64,000 nucleotides of DNA from Toxotes chatareus (taxonomy: Eukaryota; Chordata; Actinopteri; Toxotidae). Below the pieces are notes generated by a model. That model saw only the letters and a program-made list of their open reading frames with translations. It had not been told where the DNA came from and ran no database searches. Positions 22,800-35,939 of this stretch are shown one piece after another. The stretch's first letter is position 1. Each line of letters begins with the position of its first letter. Both the position numbers and the translations under genes were made by a program. The stretch spans positions 6,098,783 through 6,162,782 of the forward strand of contig CM028901.1 of assembly GCA_016801885.1 (NCBI GenBank), read 5' to 3'.

Positions 22800-24660
22800 A
22801 TGTCAGCAGATCTCTTGGGATAATCTGAACGTAATGCAGCACGTCTCAACTAATCTTGACTCTATAAGTGTTGTAAATGTAATTGGACACATGATTTAGA
22901 GGTATATATCGAAATGTTCCTGACGCGTTTGAGCGCTGGATGGAAAAGGATTTGATTTACAAGCATTAAGAGAGTGACTACAAGTACAGGTTCTTTGCTT
23001 TACACTTACCTCTAATATCATGTCAGTCAATCATTTGTAGCATGCTGCAATTACAGCGTAGGCTTTAAATTCATCAGCTGCACTGTATCTCATTAATTGG
23101 TGACTCATCTAGTGGATAAATTCAGTAGTGCCATAAACAGATGTAATTGACACCTACTACATGCCAAAAATAAACACTTTTAACACTTGCTACGGATTAT
23201 TTTCTGCTTACCAAATGTAATGTATATTTAAGGCTTTGTAATGTGTTTTAAACATGGGGAAATGTAGGAGATAGAAACAGTCTTGCAAGAGTGCTGAAAC
23301 AAAATGCTAGGCATATATTCATTTAGTAGCATTCACCCACAGAGTATAAGGCTATTTAAAGTGCTTTACATACAGTAAAACAAAGAAACGCTTTTAAAGC
23401 ACAATGAGGAGGAAAACAAAAGTCAATTAAATATATTGACAAAAAAAAGTATGGTTTCATTGTAGTAATACATTTTCATTTAAGAAAATTGATAACTTTA
23501 AGGTGCAAGAACACAAGAGAGTTTTTAATTGAGATTTAATATGATCAGAAAGTTGGTTCCAGTTAGTGGTTAAATGCAGCTATTCTGTGATTTACTGTGC
23601 AAATCAGAAAAGCATATTGGCCGTACACCATGAAGCCGTTCAAAGCAGAACTCTATGCAGTAACTGCAGTAAGGAAAAGCTGTAGCATGGTCTCCTCCCT
23701 TGGTTTCTATAAGCAGTATTCTGAACATGTCACAGTTGTGTAATGGTCTTTTTGGAAAGATCATACAAGATTTAGATGCTCCCATTGGTTTTAATGATGA
23801 ACACTGCTAACAAAGCTAACAGATTTTTGGATGGTTGACTATCTGTTTAAGTAAAACTGGAGGCTAAATGTCAAGTTGTGCTTTATATCGACCAATGTTT
23901 TAAGCACCCCCCTGGCATTTGACATTTCTCTCCTTTTCTTGTCTGGATTAGATTAGATTTGTTTGAAAGTTAAAATAAAAGTAGATATAGTGCAAGGAAG
24001 AGCCACAGACCAAGATGGACTATAACACAAGCACACAGAGAAAGGTCAGAGACTTATTTCCACAGTGGGACTCTGACCTACAAGACAAGGTAAAACGCAG
24101 AACATAAGACTGAAGCACAGTCATGCTCTTTCTTTTACTTTTCACTCCCCTTCTTGTCTCACATATTTTCTGTGTCTCCCATGATGGTGTAGCAGTAACA
24201 AAGGGGTGTGTTCAAGCAGGTTTATCCATTGACCTGGATGTATCAGAATGTGTACCTATACAGGTATGTGTGTGTCCACCTGCGTGCGTGTGTATATGGT
24301 CTTCGTGGTGTTTCGTTTTGGTTATCGTAGCTTCAGCAGGGTTCAACTTTCATCATAGCTGGATGCTGTTTGATCAACTCACTCATCTGTCTGTCTCACT
24401 CTTCCCCCTGTAACATCAAAGAATGAATGAAAGCATTTTTTTTTCCCTGTGTGTGTTTGTATTACTGTTCTCTTCTTACACATTGCCAACCAAAGGCCCA
24501 TATACAACTCATACCGGAGTCTATGAATGCAAAGAAAAGAGCAACGATGAAATATGAATTCAGTCAGGCTCTTTTTAGTGAGAGTGAACCACTGAGCTAC
24601 AATGCCAACTGAGTCACTTTTAAATGGGAAATGACTTCTTGACTTTAATGATTTAATAAT
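22800..24660. other. unique AT-rich non-coding DNA
   Basis: A + frame at 24123-24413 begins with a hydrophobic run resembling a signal peptide but continues into T/GT-rich sequence with no domain. Nothing else stands out. Confidence 0.5.
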
Positions 24661-24699
24661 TTTTTCTTTCCATTAAAAAAAATGTAATCAATATTTTCA

Positions 24700-24960
24700 A
24701 TGGACCTACCCCTTGACACAACAATAACCCCCACCACTCCCATCGTACTAACAATGTATTAAACATAAAAAAAAAAAAAAATTATCAGATTTTTTTTAAA
24801 ACAATAAATCTCTCTGTTGTTTAGGAAAAGCTAAACAACACCCTCCCCTGCCAAAACGTCTAACTACCCTCCCTTGAACAAAAAGAAAAACTACATAACC
24901 CTCCCCTTTTTCTGAACACCCCCTCCCAAACTAATAGTTTGCCTACAGTCCCTAACAATG
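24700..24960. repeat. spaced CCCTCCC tracts with A runs, probable old interspersed repeat
   Basis: ACCCTCCCCTG, TACCCTCCCTTG, TAACCCTCCCCTTT and ACCCCCTCCC lie 25-35 bp apart between 24840 and 24930, preceded by CAATAAATCTCTCTGTTG and A runs at 24768-24781. I recall a similar C-rich layout in a fish repeat, but the family is unknown to me. Confidence 0.4.
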
Positions 24961-25085
24961 CAGGAGTACCTGCAAGACCAGGACCTTGACAAGACATGTA
25001 ATATTCACGGACATACTGGCAGCAGTAGCAATCAAACCCCGACTCTATGCAAAAATCTTTGTGCCCTTGTGGTTACTCTAGAGCC
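24960..25085 (-). mobile_element. possible diverged repeat copy, same type as 6795-6930
   Basis: AGCAATCAAACCCCGACTCTATGC and TGCCCTTGTGGTTACTCTAGAGCCATCGA resemble the CAAACTCAGGACC ... GCTAACCGCTGAGCC blocks of the repeat at 6795. The match is short. Confidence 0.25.
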
Positions 25086-28000
25086 ATCGATTGATTGACT
25101 GACCCTGACTGTAATCAAACTGATTTTATCATCAAATTTACTGTAACTCAGTTTGAGAACCTCCAACCAGCCCCCCTCATTTTTCATTCCACATTGATGT
25201 TTAGTTTAAACAGGTGAAAGATATAAATAAATGATAATCTGTATCTTTCTATAAAGTGCATTTTTGTTTACTAAAATTATCTCAGAATCACTGAGATGCT
25301 ACTGATGAAGATGATGAAAGATGAGCAGAGCTGGGAGTAAAAATACTCTAAATAGCTCTACTTTCTTTAGATACTAATCCACTAGGTTAAGGCTAAGACT
25401 CGGTCCGGCTGGTGTGAAACGTATCTATTATGTCTTTTAATATTGAATAAGGTCAACAGTGAGTGTTTGCAGGTATTTGCAACATTTTCTTACATTTTAT
25501 TCAGATAAGGACAATCAGACAGACTTTGTTTTCAGGATACAGTGAAAACATATTCCCTGCTCTGTGCATTAAAATGACTGTGTAAAATGATTCACCTTTG
25601 AGTGCAGAGTACGCACAGACAAAGAATTAAACAGAAATGGCCTGATATTTGTCATTTGTCATATTTCTTTGTCATTTATGGCTTTAGAGAAACCCCTTGT
25701 TGTAAGTGAGCCACTTACCAATTCATAAAAATCACTTCAAACTTCACAAAGACCTGAAACCTTTTACCAGAATAGCTGACCTTAAGGTTCAACTTCATTT
25801 CATCACCGCAGCCATTATAATGTGACAGATATTTTAAGAGGCTTTTGGTTTAATTCATTTTGGGGATGCAACCACCTCACACAAACAAAGCTCAACAGTC
25901 AAGAGAGGGGCATTTAATTATTCTGGACTGAAAATTTCCTTCCAGCAACCTATTTTTTCCCCCCAACCTATCAGATTAATTGGCCATTTATTCAATAACG
26001 GTGCATAATAAATTGTCACACCAGCCGCAACACTGGGTCTACCTGGCAAATTAAAACTTTTTACCCAGCATTTCAAACTTTGAGTTCACACATTGTTGTT
26101 GTTTATTTATTCATTTATGTATGAATCCATGTATTTATTTATTTAAACTCTTTTCTGTATGACCTAGGATCTAAATTCATCACTGAAAAGAGCTGTAAGC
26201 TTTGGGCAGCTCTTAAGACATTGACTTTACACTAACCCTTGACATTTATCTGTAAGACTGACTCACAGTAAGCACACATACACACTCCTGGAAACACACA
26301 CACACACTTGGTCTTTTTAAGGCCTACTGGTCTAATGTGAGCTGTCAGGTCTGCCACATTGTTTTGACTTGTTACAAGGGATAGTGCTAGAGGGCGGAGG
26401 CATATGTGTGTGTGTGGGGGTGTTTTCCTTTATGTGCAAATGACTGCATGCGTACGTTGTTTTCTTCCTGGGTTTTGTGTGTATGTAAACTCTCATCTTC
26501 TCTCATGCTCGTTCTTTTCGTCCCCTGTTTTTGTTTTTTCTACAAAAAAAGGACACAAACAGATTTGACATGGTCCTCACACACATACATTACATACACA
26601 AGAACTGCACATATAGAGTACATCCACCCACCCACAATCACACACGCTCTTGAGCCAGGTTACATCAGACTGTCAATCAGTGCTGCAAAGGGAATGTAAG
26701 TCTTTCAGCCGACACAATCTGTAAAAGAAATCACACGTTGAAATAATCAACTTCATCTTTTATCTCTCCTCGCTCTGTCTCCTTTTTCCGGTAACATCCT
26801 TTAGATTGGTCATCTCACCTCTACATATTCACGGTCAGAGGCATCTTCTTGAGTTCTTCCTGCGATCACCTGCACTGTTTTTCAAGCTAATTTTGCAGCC
26901 TGATAAAGCAATGTGGCAGAGTAGGGGGTGGTGGGGGGCTAAGGTGGGATGTATGCATCTGTTTCTCTGTTTGTTTCAGCTCATTGGAATGAAATAGAAG
27001 GAAAGCCACCCACAGACTGAGCAACATGCCCATGTCTTGACATGTACAGGTGTTGCTCTGTTAAGGGTCTGTAATCTTGCGGTTGATCACAGGTCATCTA
27101 CGTTACTGTCACCTTTCAACAAGGGTCACTCGACTTTGAATGTGAACATTAATAAGACGTAATATCTATTATTATTTCGCATCCTTAGATCAAATAAAAA
27201 TATAACTTAAAAGGCAAAACACCCACTGAAACCAGACCCTTATAGCTGCAACATGCAATCCTGATCGATCTGATGACGCAATACATTTAAACCTTACACT
27301 TCAGAGTGTGTGTGGGAGTGCTGCGTGGGTGGAACAGCCAGTGAGAAAATACTTGTGAATTCTCAGGCAAGGTGGGAAAATCTGGACATGCTTAAGTGTC
27401 ACTGAGGCGCGCTTCCCTCCCTTAACAGCTACCTTCAGTTTGCCCTTAAGCTGAGCGCTTAACCACCAAACGCTGTGGTGAAGGTTTGCAAGGTACATCA
27501 ATTACAAGCGAAGAAAACTGTGGTGGTGCTGGGCAACCTCCAGGTCTGAATATGTTTATCAGTACTAAGTCGAAGTGAGGATTTGCTGTGTAAGGGCATG
27601 CATGTTGAGCGAAACCCTTCCTGGGATAAGTAACACTTTAAAAGAAACTGTGAAATTGAGGTCAAAGGAAGAAAGAGATACCTGGGTGCCAAGGAAATGT
27701 TGGCAGCTGCGATTTTGATTTTGCCCTCAGAAAACATACTGACTTTTAAGATACAAGTAGAAGTCTTTATCTCTTGCTGTCATTCTTTTAGTATGTCTCT
27801 TGTGCTCTCTCTGGTGCTCTCATCATAGTTGTAGTGCCCTTTGCTATCTCAGTAGCGATCTGTAATGGGCACAATGTTCAAAGCAAAGCAGTGGTGTTTT
27901 TGTCTGGGTGTTAAGTGTCTCAGCATGCCTGCTTGTGTGTGCATGTGTGTGCGTATCCTTCTAAAATGTCTTTTCCATGGCCTCGCGTTCTCTCTCTCTC

Positions 28001-29285
28001 TCCCCCTCGCCTTCTCTCTTGTCTTCTCCCTCTCAGCCCTCCAGAGAAGTCGAAATCTTCCTTCCAGTCAATTGAAGCCGTTTTCATGTCTAGCACCCTG
28101 TGCCGCTGCAGGCAAAGTGTATGCGTGTCTGTGTTTGTGAGTATGAAAGAGTCTGCAGTTTTTGTGTGTGGGTTCATGTGTTTCTGCGTGTGTGCATCCT
28201 GCAGGCTAGCCATGACTGTATGATGCCTGCAGAGCATAGAAGGAAGGTAAGACTGTCCCACTCTCTGTAAGTCAGCAGCAGTGTAGATCGTGTTCATAGG
28301 ATTAAGTACATAATTTAGCAAAAGCTAAATTATCCTGTGTAGTATATGTATGTTAATCAGGAGTCATAAAACTGGTCATGTGAATCCTAATTTTCCATAT
28401 AATAATTAAATTAGTCCGTATTTAAATATATCGCCATGAGCACAAACTCATAATTCTGCCAGATGTGCGTATGCACCATGTGTAAGCGTGTGGCTGTACT
28501 GTCTTATATAACTCCAATGACATTTGTAATAACAGGAAGTCAAGTGGAACAAACTCCACATATTAAATGGATTTAAATAATATGTCAAGTTAGCCTAAAT
28601 TATACCAACATCAATTCATATATGATAATTAAAAAAAAAAAAAAAACACACACCCTCAAGGTTTCGCATGCATGAAAACTGTAGCTTTATTGGAATGTGA
28701 TCTAGTGGTGTTTCTGTATCTATATCATGGTCTTCTGGTAATATGGATTCCCTAATCTAGGAGATTAAGGAAACCTGATTTCCCCAGGAAGATTTATCCT
28801 GGAGAATGCGGATTCCTTTTCCATGTAAACGCAAACATCACCCTGCATCTTCACTTACCTTCACTTAAAGATTCTCCTACGCAGCAGAAAGTGCTTCACA
28901 GTGAATTTCTCCTGGTTAAAATATATTTACCAGTTAGACACATAGACCTAACTACATGTATGCACTCAGTCATCCTGGATTCTCTTGCTTGATTACTCTG
29001 ACGATACGCCAACATTGTGCATGAGCTCACCTGCCTGCCTGTGTGAGTGTGTGTGTGTGTGTATGTATTCAGCACGGTGTCTGCACAGCAGCAGTGATGT
29101 GAATAAGCCCAGTCATGTATAATCAACTCCCATCAGTACTGTGCAGTCATTTTAACCATGATTATATTGACCTCAGGTCTTTTATATCACAAACAGTTAT
29201 AACCAGTGGCTTTATTGACTTTTGGAATTTAGAGTTACATCATGTTCAGCGTCACGACATGCAAACACTGATGCTGTGTAGTTCA
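25085..29285. other. unique non-coding DNA with GT-rich stretches
   Basis: No gene. GT/TG-rich islands sit at 26400-26480, 27930-27955, 28110-28200 and 29040-29062, with a C+T-rich patch at 27985-28040 and an A run near 28630-28647. Frames of 90-133 codons here are Cys/Val/Ser-rich artefacts of those islands. Confidence 0.5.
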
Positions 29286-29289
29286 TTAT

Positions 29290-29585
29290 TATTGGTTTAA
29301 GTGATGAGTTTAAGTATCTCATTATCTAAATGCTATTTTGGTGTTATTTAATTAATATTGGCACCAGTGAAAAGTTTTAGTGTTTAATGATCTAAATGTT
29401 GTTTGGGAGGATTTCATTAGCATTGCTTTTGATGGAGGCATTTAGTGACACATACTCTTGCCTGAGTGTTTGGAAGAATTTCATTAGTATTCGTTTTAAT
29501 GGGGGAGTTTTAGTGTGTCTAGATGCTGCTTTTAATTGTTTTGACTGTAGTGGTTTCAGAGGGGCATTTAGGCATCAAATAAACA
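29290..29585 (+). repeat. decayed minisatellite, about four units of 65-85 bp
   Basis: The blocks ATCTAAATGCT/ATCTAAATGTT/GTCTAGATGCT, GGATTTCATTAGCATTG/GAATTTCATTAGTATTC and GTTTTAGTGT recur in order across the interval, with a unit length of roughly 65-85 bp. Copies differ by many substitutions, so it is an old array. Confidence 0.6.
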
Positions 29586-29589
29586 GCTG

Positions 29590-30960
29590 GAAATTGCTAC
29601 CAGCCAAAGGCTAGTCATTTCTAGATAAGGTTTGTAAATCTGTCAGTTTTGCATGTTGGTTCCTCTTTTCTGTTCCTAAAATGCATTTCCTGTACTAAAA
29701 GGGAATAGTTTTAGAATAAAATGAAAATGAAATATGATTAGATCAGATACAGATTATTAATTACCCATGTGTCATCATCTCAGTTTAATGTATATTGAAA
29801 ACAGTTAAGTTACCATGTTAAACACATTTTAAATGTGAAATCAAATTTCGCTCCACTAATCTAACTGGTATTAGTTTGATTCCCTGAAATGCTCTTTCAG
29901 GGACTTTTCTACATGAGCAAGCAGCATATCTGCAGCAGGATGCACGATGCACCCAAAGCAGGTGTTTCCACACAGGTGTGGTTTCTGACTCAATTAAGTT
30001 AATTGGTTAATTAAACAATCAATTATCCCATCATCCCGTCCCATATGCCATTACGGTCATCTCACTACACTCGGCCTCTGTCCAAATCCTCCACTTGGCT
30101 TCAGAGGATTTAAATGAGTGCATCTGTCTTCAGGATGGGTGGATGGATAGATGGATTAAATAACGAAATGAAGGGAAAAATGATGGATGTGTGCACACGG
30201 GGAGCAATGACAAACGGCTGGATGGAGAGATGGATGAATGAAACAGAGCGAGGGGTTAAATTTTCATGAAAGGCAGTGATCCTGGACCTGTTCACTGGAA
30301 TATTCCCTGTGCTCATCAGCAGTAGGATTTACTAACCTTTGCTCTCTTTTGATGTCACAGCTCACATTCTTTGCCATTTTTAGGTTAATTAAAATGCCGC
30401 AGGCTTTAGGAACATCAACCGTAGAGACTCTGAAAATGATACCCCCCCAGCAGGACTAAAAATAGTACAAATATCAGGATTTTTTTTTTGTTCTAGGTCT
30501 AAATTGTAGCCACCAGAAAAAAGGCAAAAAAAAAAAAAAAAAAGATCAGACAATAAAAATGACCCAGTCTGCTGCGTGACATTAGCCAGTCATGTGCAAA
30601 ATGGAGTCAGGCCACCTAATTTTGATAAAGATTTAGAATAGTTTTATTTTTTTATTCTTTTTTTTTTTTTTAACTGAGTGAATCATTTGCACTATTTTGA
30701 AGCAGATTTCAACATGCATTTTATTTTTTAAATCTTTTTCTCTTTGCTTCGCCACCTTTTCTCCACGACCTCCCTCACATACACACATATACGCACACAC
30801 AGACATACACCTCACCCCTAACTCTCCTTTCCGCCTTCTCTGCGTCACCTCTGTGGATATAGTAGTCATGCAGACAGCTAATGTCAAACCACCAATTACA
30901 CAGTCAGTCACTTTTTATCCTCTTCCTCTGCCTTGTTCTGTCTTATGCACCCAATCCACC
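29590..30960. other. unique non-coding DNA
   Basis: GATG/GGAT-rich words occur at 30130-30240, and A and T runs near 30525-30543 and 30645-30672. No gene. Confidence 0.5.
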
Positions 30961-30962
30961 CC

Positions 30963-30964
30963 CT

Positions 30965-30995
<31 letters not shown>

Positions 30996-31169
30996 AGGCA
31001 CTTTTATTTATCAGTCACATCAACAACAAGTGACCAAGACCTTTCATTTGGTTTGTCACACACACACACAAAAGAGAAGGTTCACCCCTCCATACATGTT
31101 ACTCACATGTTGCTGCTCTGAAAAAAAACCCCTCCTTTTCACGCTTCTGTCACTATCTTTACATTTATC

Positions 31170-31204
<35 letters not shown>

Positions 31205-31545
31205 CATTTCTCCCTTGGTCTCACTTTCTCTCTTTCTCCAATACCATTATTGGAACCATCAGCCAGAGTGGTGGCATTTACTGGCCCTGACGCTCCCAGA
31301 TACTGACACGCAAACAGACACACACACACACACACATATAGTGTCTATCCGGGCAAGTTGCCCACTGCATGCTAAGCTAATGAGATTGGCAAAGTGCCAC
31401 ATTATCAATATCAGTGGCAACCTTCCTTCCATTCTCTCTCAAATACACACACACAGACGCACACAGATGCACACAGACACACACAGAGGGATTCACGCTC
31501 TCAGACACAGAATCAAACAGACGCAGACACGCAGACACAGGTGAT
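30963..31545. repeat. cluster of short AC, TC and ACACAG microsatellites
   Basis: AC tracts lie at about 30965-30990, 31058-31071 and 31319-31336. A TC tract lies at 31170-31202, and a degenerate ACACAG/ACGCAG cryptic repeat at 31443-31540. Confidence 0.85.
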
Positions 31546-31619
31546 CACACAAGAAGAGGAATTCAACCACGTGCACAAAGTTCTGCCCACAAAGACCGTT
31601 CTGCAGTTAAATACAAAAC

Positions 31620-33780
31620 AGAGAGAGAGAGCAGGTTGAAAAAGGAGGGAGGCATAATTAGCTGGCAGGAGTTTAACACGAAAGGGAGGGATGAAGGGAT
31701 GATGGATGGCTGGAAAAATATGTTTTCATGATTCTAAACAGATTTCACAGATAATGTGGTGTCCCAAAAAAGTTGATATTTTTCAGTCAGTCACCTGGAT
31801 TTGAGCTAAAACATTTTACATTATCAAAATGAGGTTTTTTCCCATGAGCATGTGTTTTTAGCTTGTTGTCTCACTACGGATGCTTTCTTCTGAATATTAT
31901 GATCTTAGAAAAACAGGCTAACAAGCATCTTGTGTTTCGTTTTAACCTGTCATCTTTCAATAAAAATTTTATGCTTTCAAAATGTCTACTTATGACTGTA
32001 ACTCAAATGCGATGAATTACAGTCATCGATGCGGTGAAAATATTAGGTTTGTTGGACTATATGGGCATCCTTCCTTCCCTCATTGCTTCCTCCCTTTTAT
32101 CAATCTTTGTCAAATAGTCATGGCTACATTCCAACTCCAAAACAGTAAGAAGTGGTTCCATTCACATCCTTCCTCCCAGTCCCATTTGTCACCCAGGTCG
32201 ACACCCGCTTTACACATCCATTAAAAATTCACATTAACATTCCCACACTTCCAACAAAACAGTAGTTATGTCAGGGAAAATTTAACTAAGGTTGCGACAC
32301 AGTGATATCTTTGGTCCTTCCTGCCCACAAATGACACCGAAAACGGGTAGAAATCACTTTACATTTACTCCATTGTGCTCGAAAGCACTGACATGAAATT
32401 TTCATGAAATGGTAGCCTAAAAACTATAAAACTTTAATACTGAACGATACACATGTTATGGATACAAAGTGCCTTCTGACTGAGAACATGAAAACCAGCG
32501 ATTTTTTTTAGAGGACTTGTATTTGCATTTATTTGTACTCTTAATCTTGTGAGAATTGAAGATGTTTCCGAACGGTGAGAGTGTGAGGCAGTGAAATGCT
32601 AAACTTGGACCTCTGACAAATAAATCTTCAATTCCACTACAGCATAATAACATCAAATCCAGTTATTGGTTCACTTTACAGAACATTGTCCCCAATGTCT
32701 TTGAGAAATCTACTGAGTTTGCTAACTGCATTTCATTAGCCACAGTGTTAAAGTTTACAGATCCTGCCTGCCAACATCTTGTCAACTTTTGTTTGAAATC
32801 GAAACGCTGAAGATGGAAGATTGCAATTCTGTAAAGTGATGTGAAAAGCATTGTAATATGAGGTTGGCCTTAAATATGCATTAATGTATAAATAAAATGA
32901 AATAAAATAGAAAGCACATTTAGTAGAAAGCCAGTATAAGGCAGTTCAAATTAAATTTCTGGCAGGACCAGATTTTAAATGGTGTGGGCAGGTACACCTT
33001 TTTTATTTTTTATTTTTTGCTAAAGCTGTGCCTTGTTGTCATTTTTGGAAATGTGTGTATGCTTGTATTAGCATGTGTGTGGGTGTCTGAGCAGTCTTTA
33101 CCAAGGCTTTTTGCCTTAGTTTCTGTGGTGTCTGTGTCTTTAGCCAAACCAACAATGCTTCTAGCTGGGCTATTTCTTCTAGTCATTCATCATTTACTGA
33201 GTGAAATAAATGTTTTACAGGGATCCTGCAAAAAAAAAAGAGGGAATATTGTTCAATCTGGGCTGAGTGCCGAGTGAAAATGTCCCAACATTTAAAATTT
33301 GCATAAGTTCATTTTCAGGGAGAGATGTGCGTGCATTTCAAAGGAATTCAATTGGCTTTTGCACATTTTGTAATTTGAATATGGCATTGTATTACATTAA
33401 CCACATTTGTCACACATGAATGGATACCCTAAACTGCAAATCAGGAAGCAGGTCTTCAGCATTCCCACTGCTAATTACAATTAATTACTTTGACAGTAAA
33501 TAATACTAAACTCTAAACTTTAAAAGTATGTTTCTTGAAATCTTGTTGTTGTGTCATGTTACACCCTGCTGGGTGTTTTCTTACAAACATTGTGGCTACA
33601 CAAAGCCACATACATTTGGTGCGCTACCCACATAGCATTCTATTTTGAGAACAAGTACATGGTCAAGTGGAGTGTTGAGGCTGTGAAAAGACAGCAGGAG
33701 ACAAGGAGAGTCTGTATTATATTTCTATATAGTTATATAAGCTGTGATGAGACTGCAAAGTGACTCCACTCTTTTTCTCA
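31620..33780. other. unique AT-rich non-coding DNA
   Basis: Nothing gene-like was recognised. Short frames on both strands lack domains. Confidence 0.5.
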
Positions 33781-34180
33781 CCTGATGATATGCTCTCCTT
33801 CCATTGCTCCAAAATTAAATTGCCTCCTTCTTTGTGTCCTTCTTCCCCATTTTCTCTTCCTCACATCAGTCCTCTTTTTCCTGCTGTCATCCTCCTCACC
33901 TCACTCTTCTTCCTTTTATAATATATCATCTCTCTGCTGTCCCTCACCCAGTTTCAAAATTAATATTTTTTGCATTCTCTGTTGCTCCTTATGTTTTTTT
34001 CCCCTTCCTCCCACTTTGGCAGCCCATCCCTCTGCTTGTTGCTACGGTTACCAGACAGCGAGGGAGGCAGGAAGGGAAAAAGAGAAAGGAAACTAGGAAA
34101 GAGAGAGAGAGAGAGAGAGATTAAAGGAGGATGAGAGACAGTGAGTGCGTGAAAAGGAGAAAGAAGAGATGGGAGATATG
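33780..34180. repeat. C+T-rich tract switching to G+A-rich with a (GA)n run
   Basis: C+T-rich to about 34020, then abruptly G+A-rich from about 34058, with a (GA) tract at 34098-34120. The two halves are partly complementary in composition. Confidence 0.75.
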
Positions 34181-34189
34181 GAATTGATG

Positions 34190-35430
34190 TCATAGCACGG
34201 ACCCAGTCTTTCTATTTAGATTAAACAATCATGACAGTTAAAGTAACAAACTCTCAAACTTTGTTCTTTTAGAAAAGAGACTGAGACATCAACTTTAGTT
34301 TAAAAAAAAGATTTTCAAACCTTTGCCCTGAATAAACCTTGATATGTTCTCATCTGCTTAGCCTGCCTAGGTCTGTCTTTGGGGCTTTTACTTTATTGAG
34401 CTTACAATAAAATAATATGCGGGTAAGTTTTTTTTTTTCTTTTTTTTCTTTTCTTTGTATTGCTGAGAAGTTGCCCAAATAAAATAAATGGAATTTTATG
34501 ATTTTAATGGACAGTAAATAAAAAGACCTTGGAATGAATAACAGCACTCACCACAGCATTATAACGCCCACTGTTCTGTCAGGTTGCTGTCCAAGGTCCT
34601 GAAGTTGCTCTGAACAGGACAACTAAAGGTTTTTGAATAATCTGCTGCTTATTTTCTTGATTAACTGTTCACTGTCATATATAAATGAATGTAAATGCTC
34701 CCACTTAAGAAGCTCAAGCCAGCAATTTTTGCCATGTATGCTTGACAATTACTGAAACAAATAATCAATTAGTTCAGTTCATTGGTAAGTTCACTAATTC
34801 AGCTAGTAACTGCTGTTTTCTGTATTCTGTATGTTTAACCCATGCCATACGTGTGGACTTTGCTCCAGGTTCCTGGGTTTTGTTTCAGCTGCTGCACTGA
34901 CTCTAGTGTTTCATTATCTTCTGTGTCTATATTTAAGAGTTATATAAGCACTGCACGTCTTGGTTCAGTATCATTAGAGTAACCACAAAAGACTCCAACC
35001 CTGAGTCTATCCCCACCAGCACGGACAGGGTTACGGGACTGTCCACACACAAAGGAGTTTTTATTTCCCTATTTAAAAGAAGCACTCCATCTGTTTTACA
35101 CATGAAACTCATGAGTCCTATTCAGTAAAAACAGTTGTGCATATGTTCTATAACTTGCTGGTCAGGGTTATCTCTGCTTGGATTGGAGACTATAGATTAA
35201 AGAAAACCTGTGTTACAAGGACAAGACATGTATGGTCTAACGAAGGACATTTTTGAGCTGAATTGTGGGAAATGTAAGATCAAGTGTTTTTAGAACCTAG
35301 ATAGAGACTAAAAGTTAGGATATCCCGGCCTCTACTGCGTCAGTTTTCACCATTCTTATTTAATCTGCCTCTTGTGCATCCCCCAACTTAATGAATGCTG
35401 TGCAGCGCTAAAAAATGCCTGGAGTACTCC
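34190..35430. other. AT-rich DNA, possible old interspersed repeat in the last part
   Basis: 34200-34830 is AT-rich and unique. 35230-35430 (GGAAATGTAAGATCAAG..., GCACCCCCAACTT-like and AGTACTCCTTTAA endings) recalls a fish repeat ending in CTGGAGTACTCCTTTAA, but the match is by memory and partial. Confidence 0.35.
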
Positions 35431-35431
35431 T

Positions 35432-35761
35432 TTAAAACAGGGATGTAACAGCAACACTCTCAGTTGTCTTTGGGCCTACTGGTGTGTATCTTGAGTATAA
35501 AACTGTGAACTGTCGGATTGTTTCTCTCTGTGCTTCTGTGCTCACAGTGGAGCACCGAAGGTAAAAACATAATTTCCCTACAGAGATCAATAATGTCAAA
35601 GACTTCTCTGGGTTTGTAATGAGCTTCCCAAGGCAGAGGTTCCTGAGGTAACTAAATTTGATCCGGGCCAGCGAATTGTTCATCTTCGTCGCCACCTTGT
35701 ACTCATTAAACACATCACTATCATAATTCATTGCTTTGACATGGCTGTCTTCAGGGCTCAT
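35432..35761 (-). CDS. 109-codon ORF, no recognised family (speculative)
   Basis: An ATG at 35761-35759 opens 109 codons ending at 35432. An in-frame TAA lies only a few codons upstream, so the start is fixed. The first 45 residues (M-S-P-E-D-S-H-V-K-A-M-N-Y-D-S-D-V-F ...) look protein-like and lie in a low-repeat stretch, while the C-terminal half is less convincing. There is no signal peptide, membrane segment or known motif. It could be a decayed exon, a conserved non-coding block that happens to be open, or chance. Confidence 0.12.
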   Translation of the reverse strand: MSPEDSHVKAMNYDSDVFNEYKVATKMNNSLARIKFSYLRNLCLGKLITNPEKSLTLLISVGKLCFYLRCSTVSTEAQRETIRQFTVLYSRYTPVGPKTTESVAVTSLF

Positions 35762-35935
35762 TTTTATGAATTAATCATTGCCAGGAAACAATCAATTTTC
35801 AGTCTAGACTGCTTGTGATCAATCACAGTAGCAATGAGTTGCTTTGCCCATGTATGTACACAGTAATCGATTGATGCCAATACAGACCAGCAGCTGGCTC
35901 TCCAATTAAAACTACTTGTGGTGTTTGAAACCAGA
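35755..35935. promoter_or_regulatory. candidate conserved non-coding element
   Basis: Unique, low-repeat sequence dense in homeodomain-type words: GAATTAATCATTG, ACAATCAATTTTC, TGATCAATCACAG, AATCGATTGATG and CCAATTAAAAC, plus a CAGCTG E-box. This is the look of intronic enhancers in neural genes. The assignment is inference without any alignment. Confidence 0.25.
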
Positions 35936-35939
35936 AGGC

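Noticed and set aside
24123..24413. Signal-peptide-like start considered as the missing csmd3 first exon
   Set aside because: The sequence does not resemble the CSMD3 leader, no convincing phase-1 donor follows it, and the surrounding DNA is T- and GT-rich.
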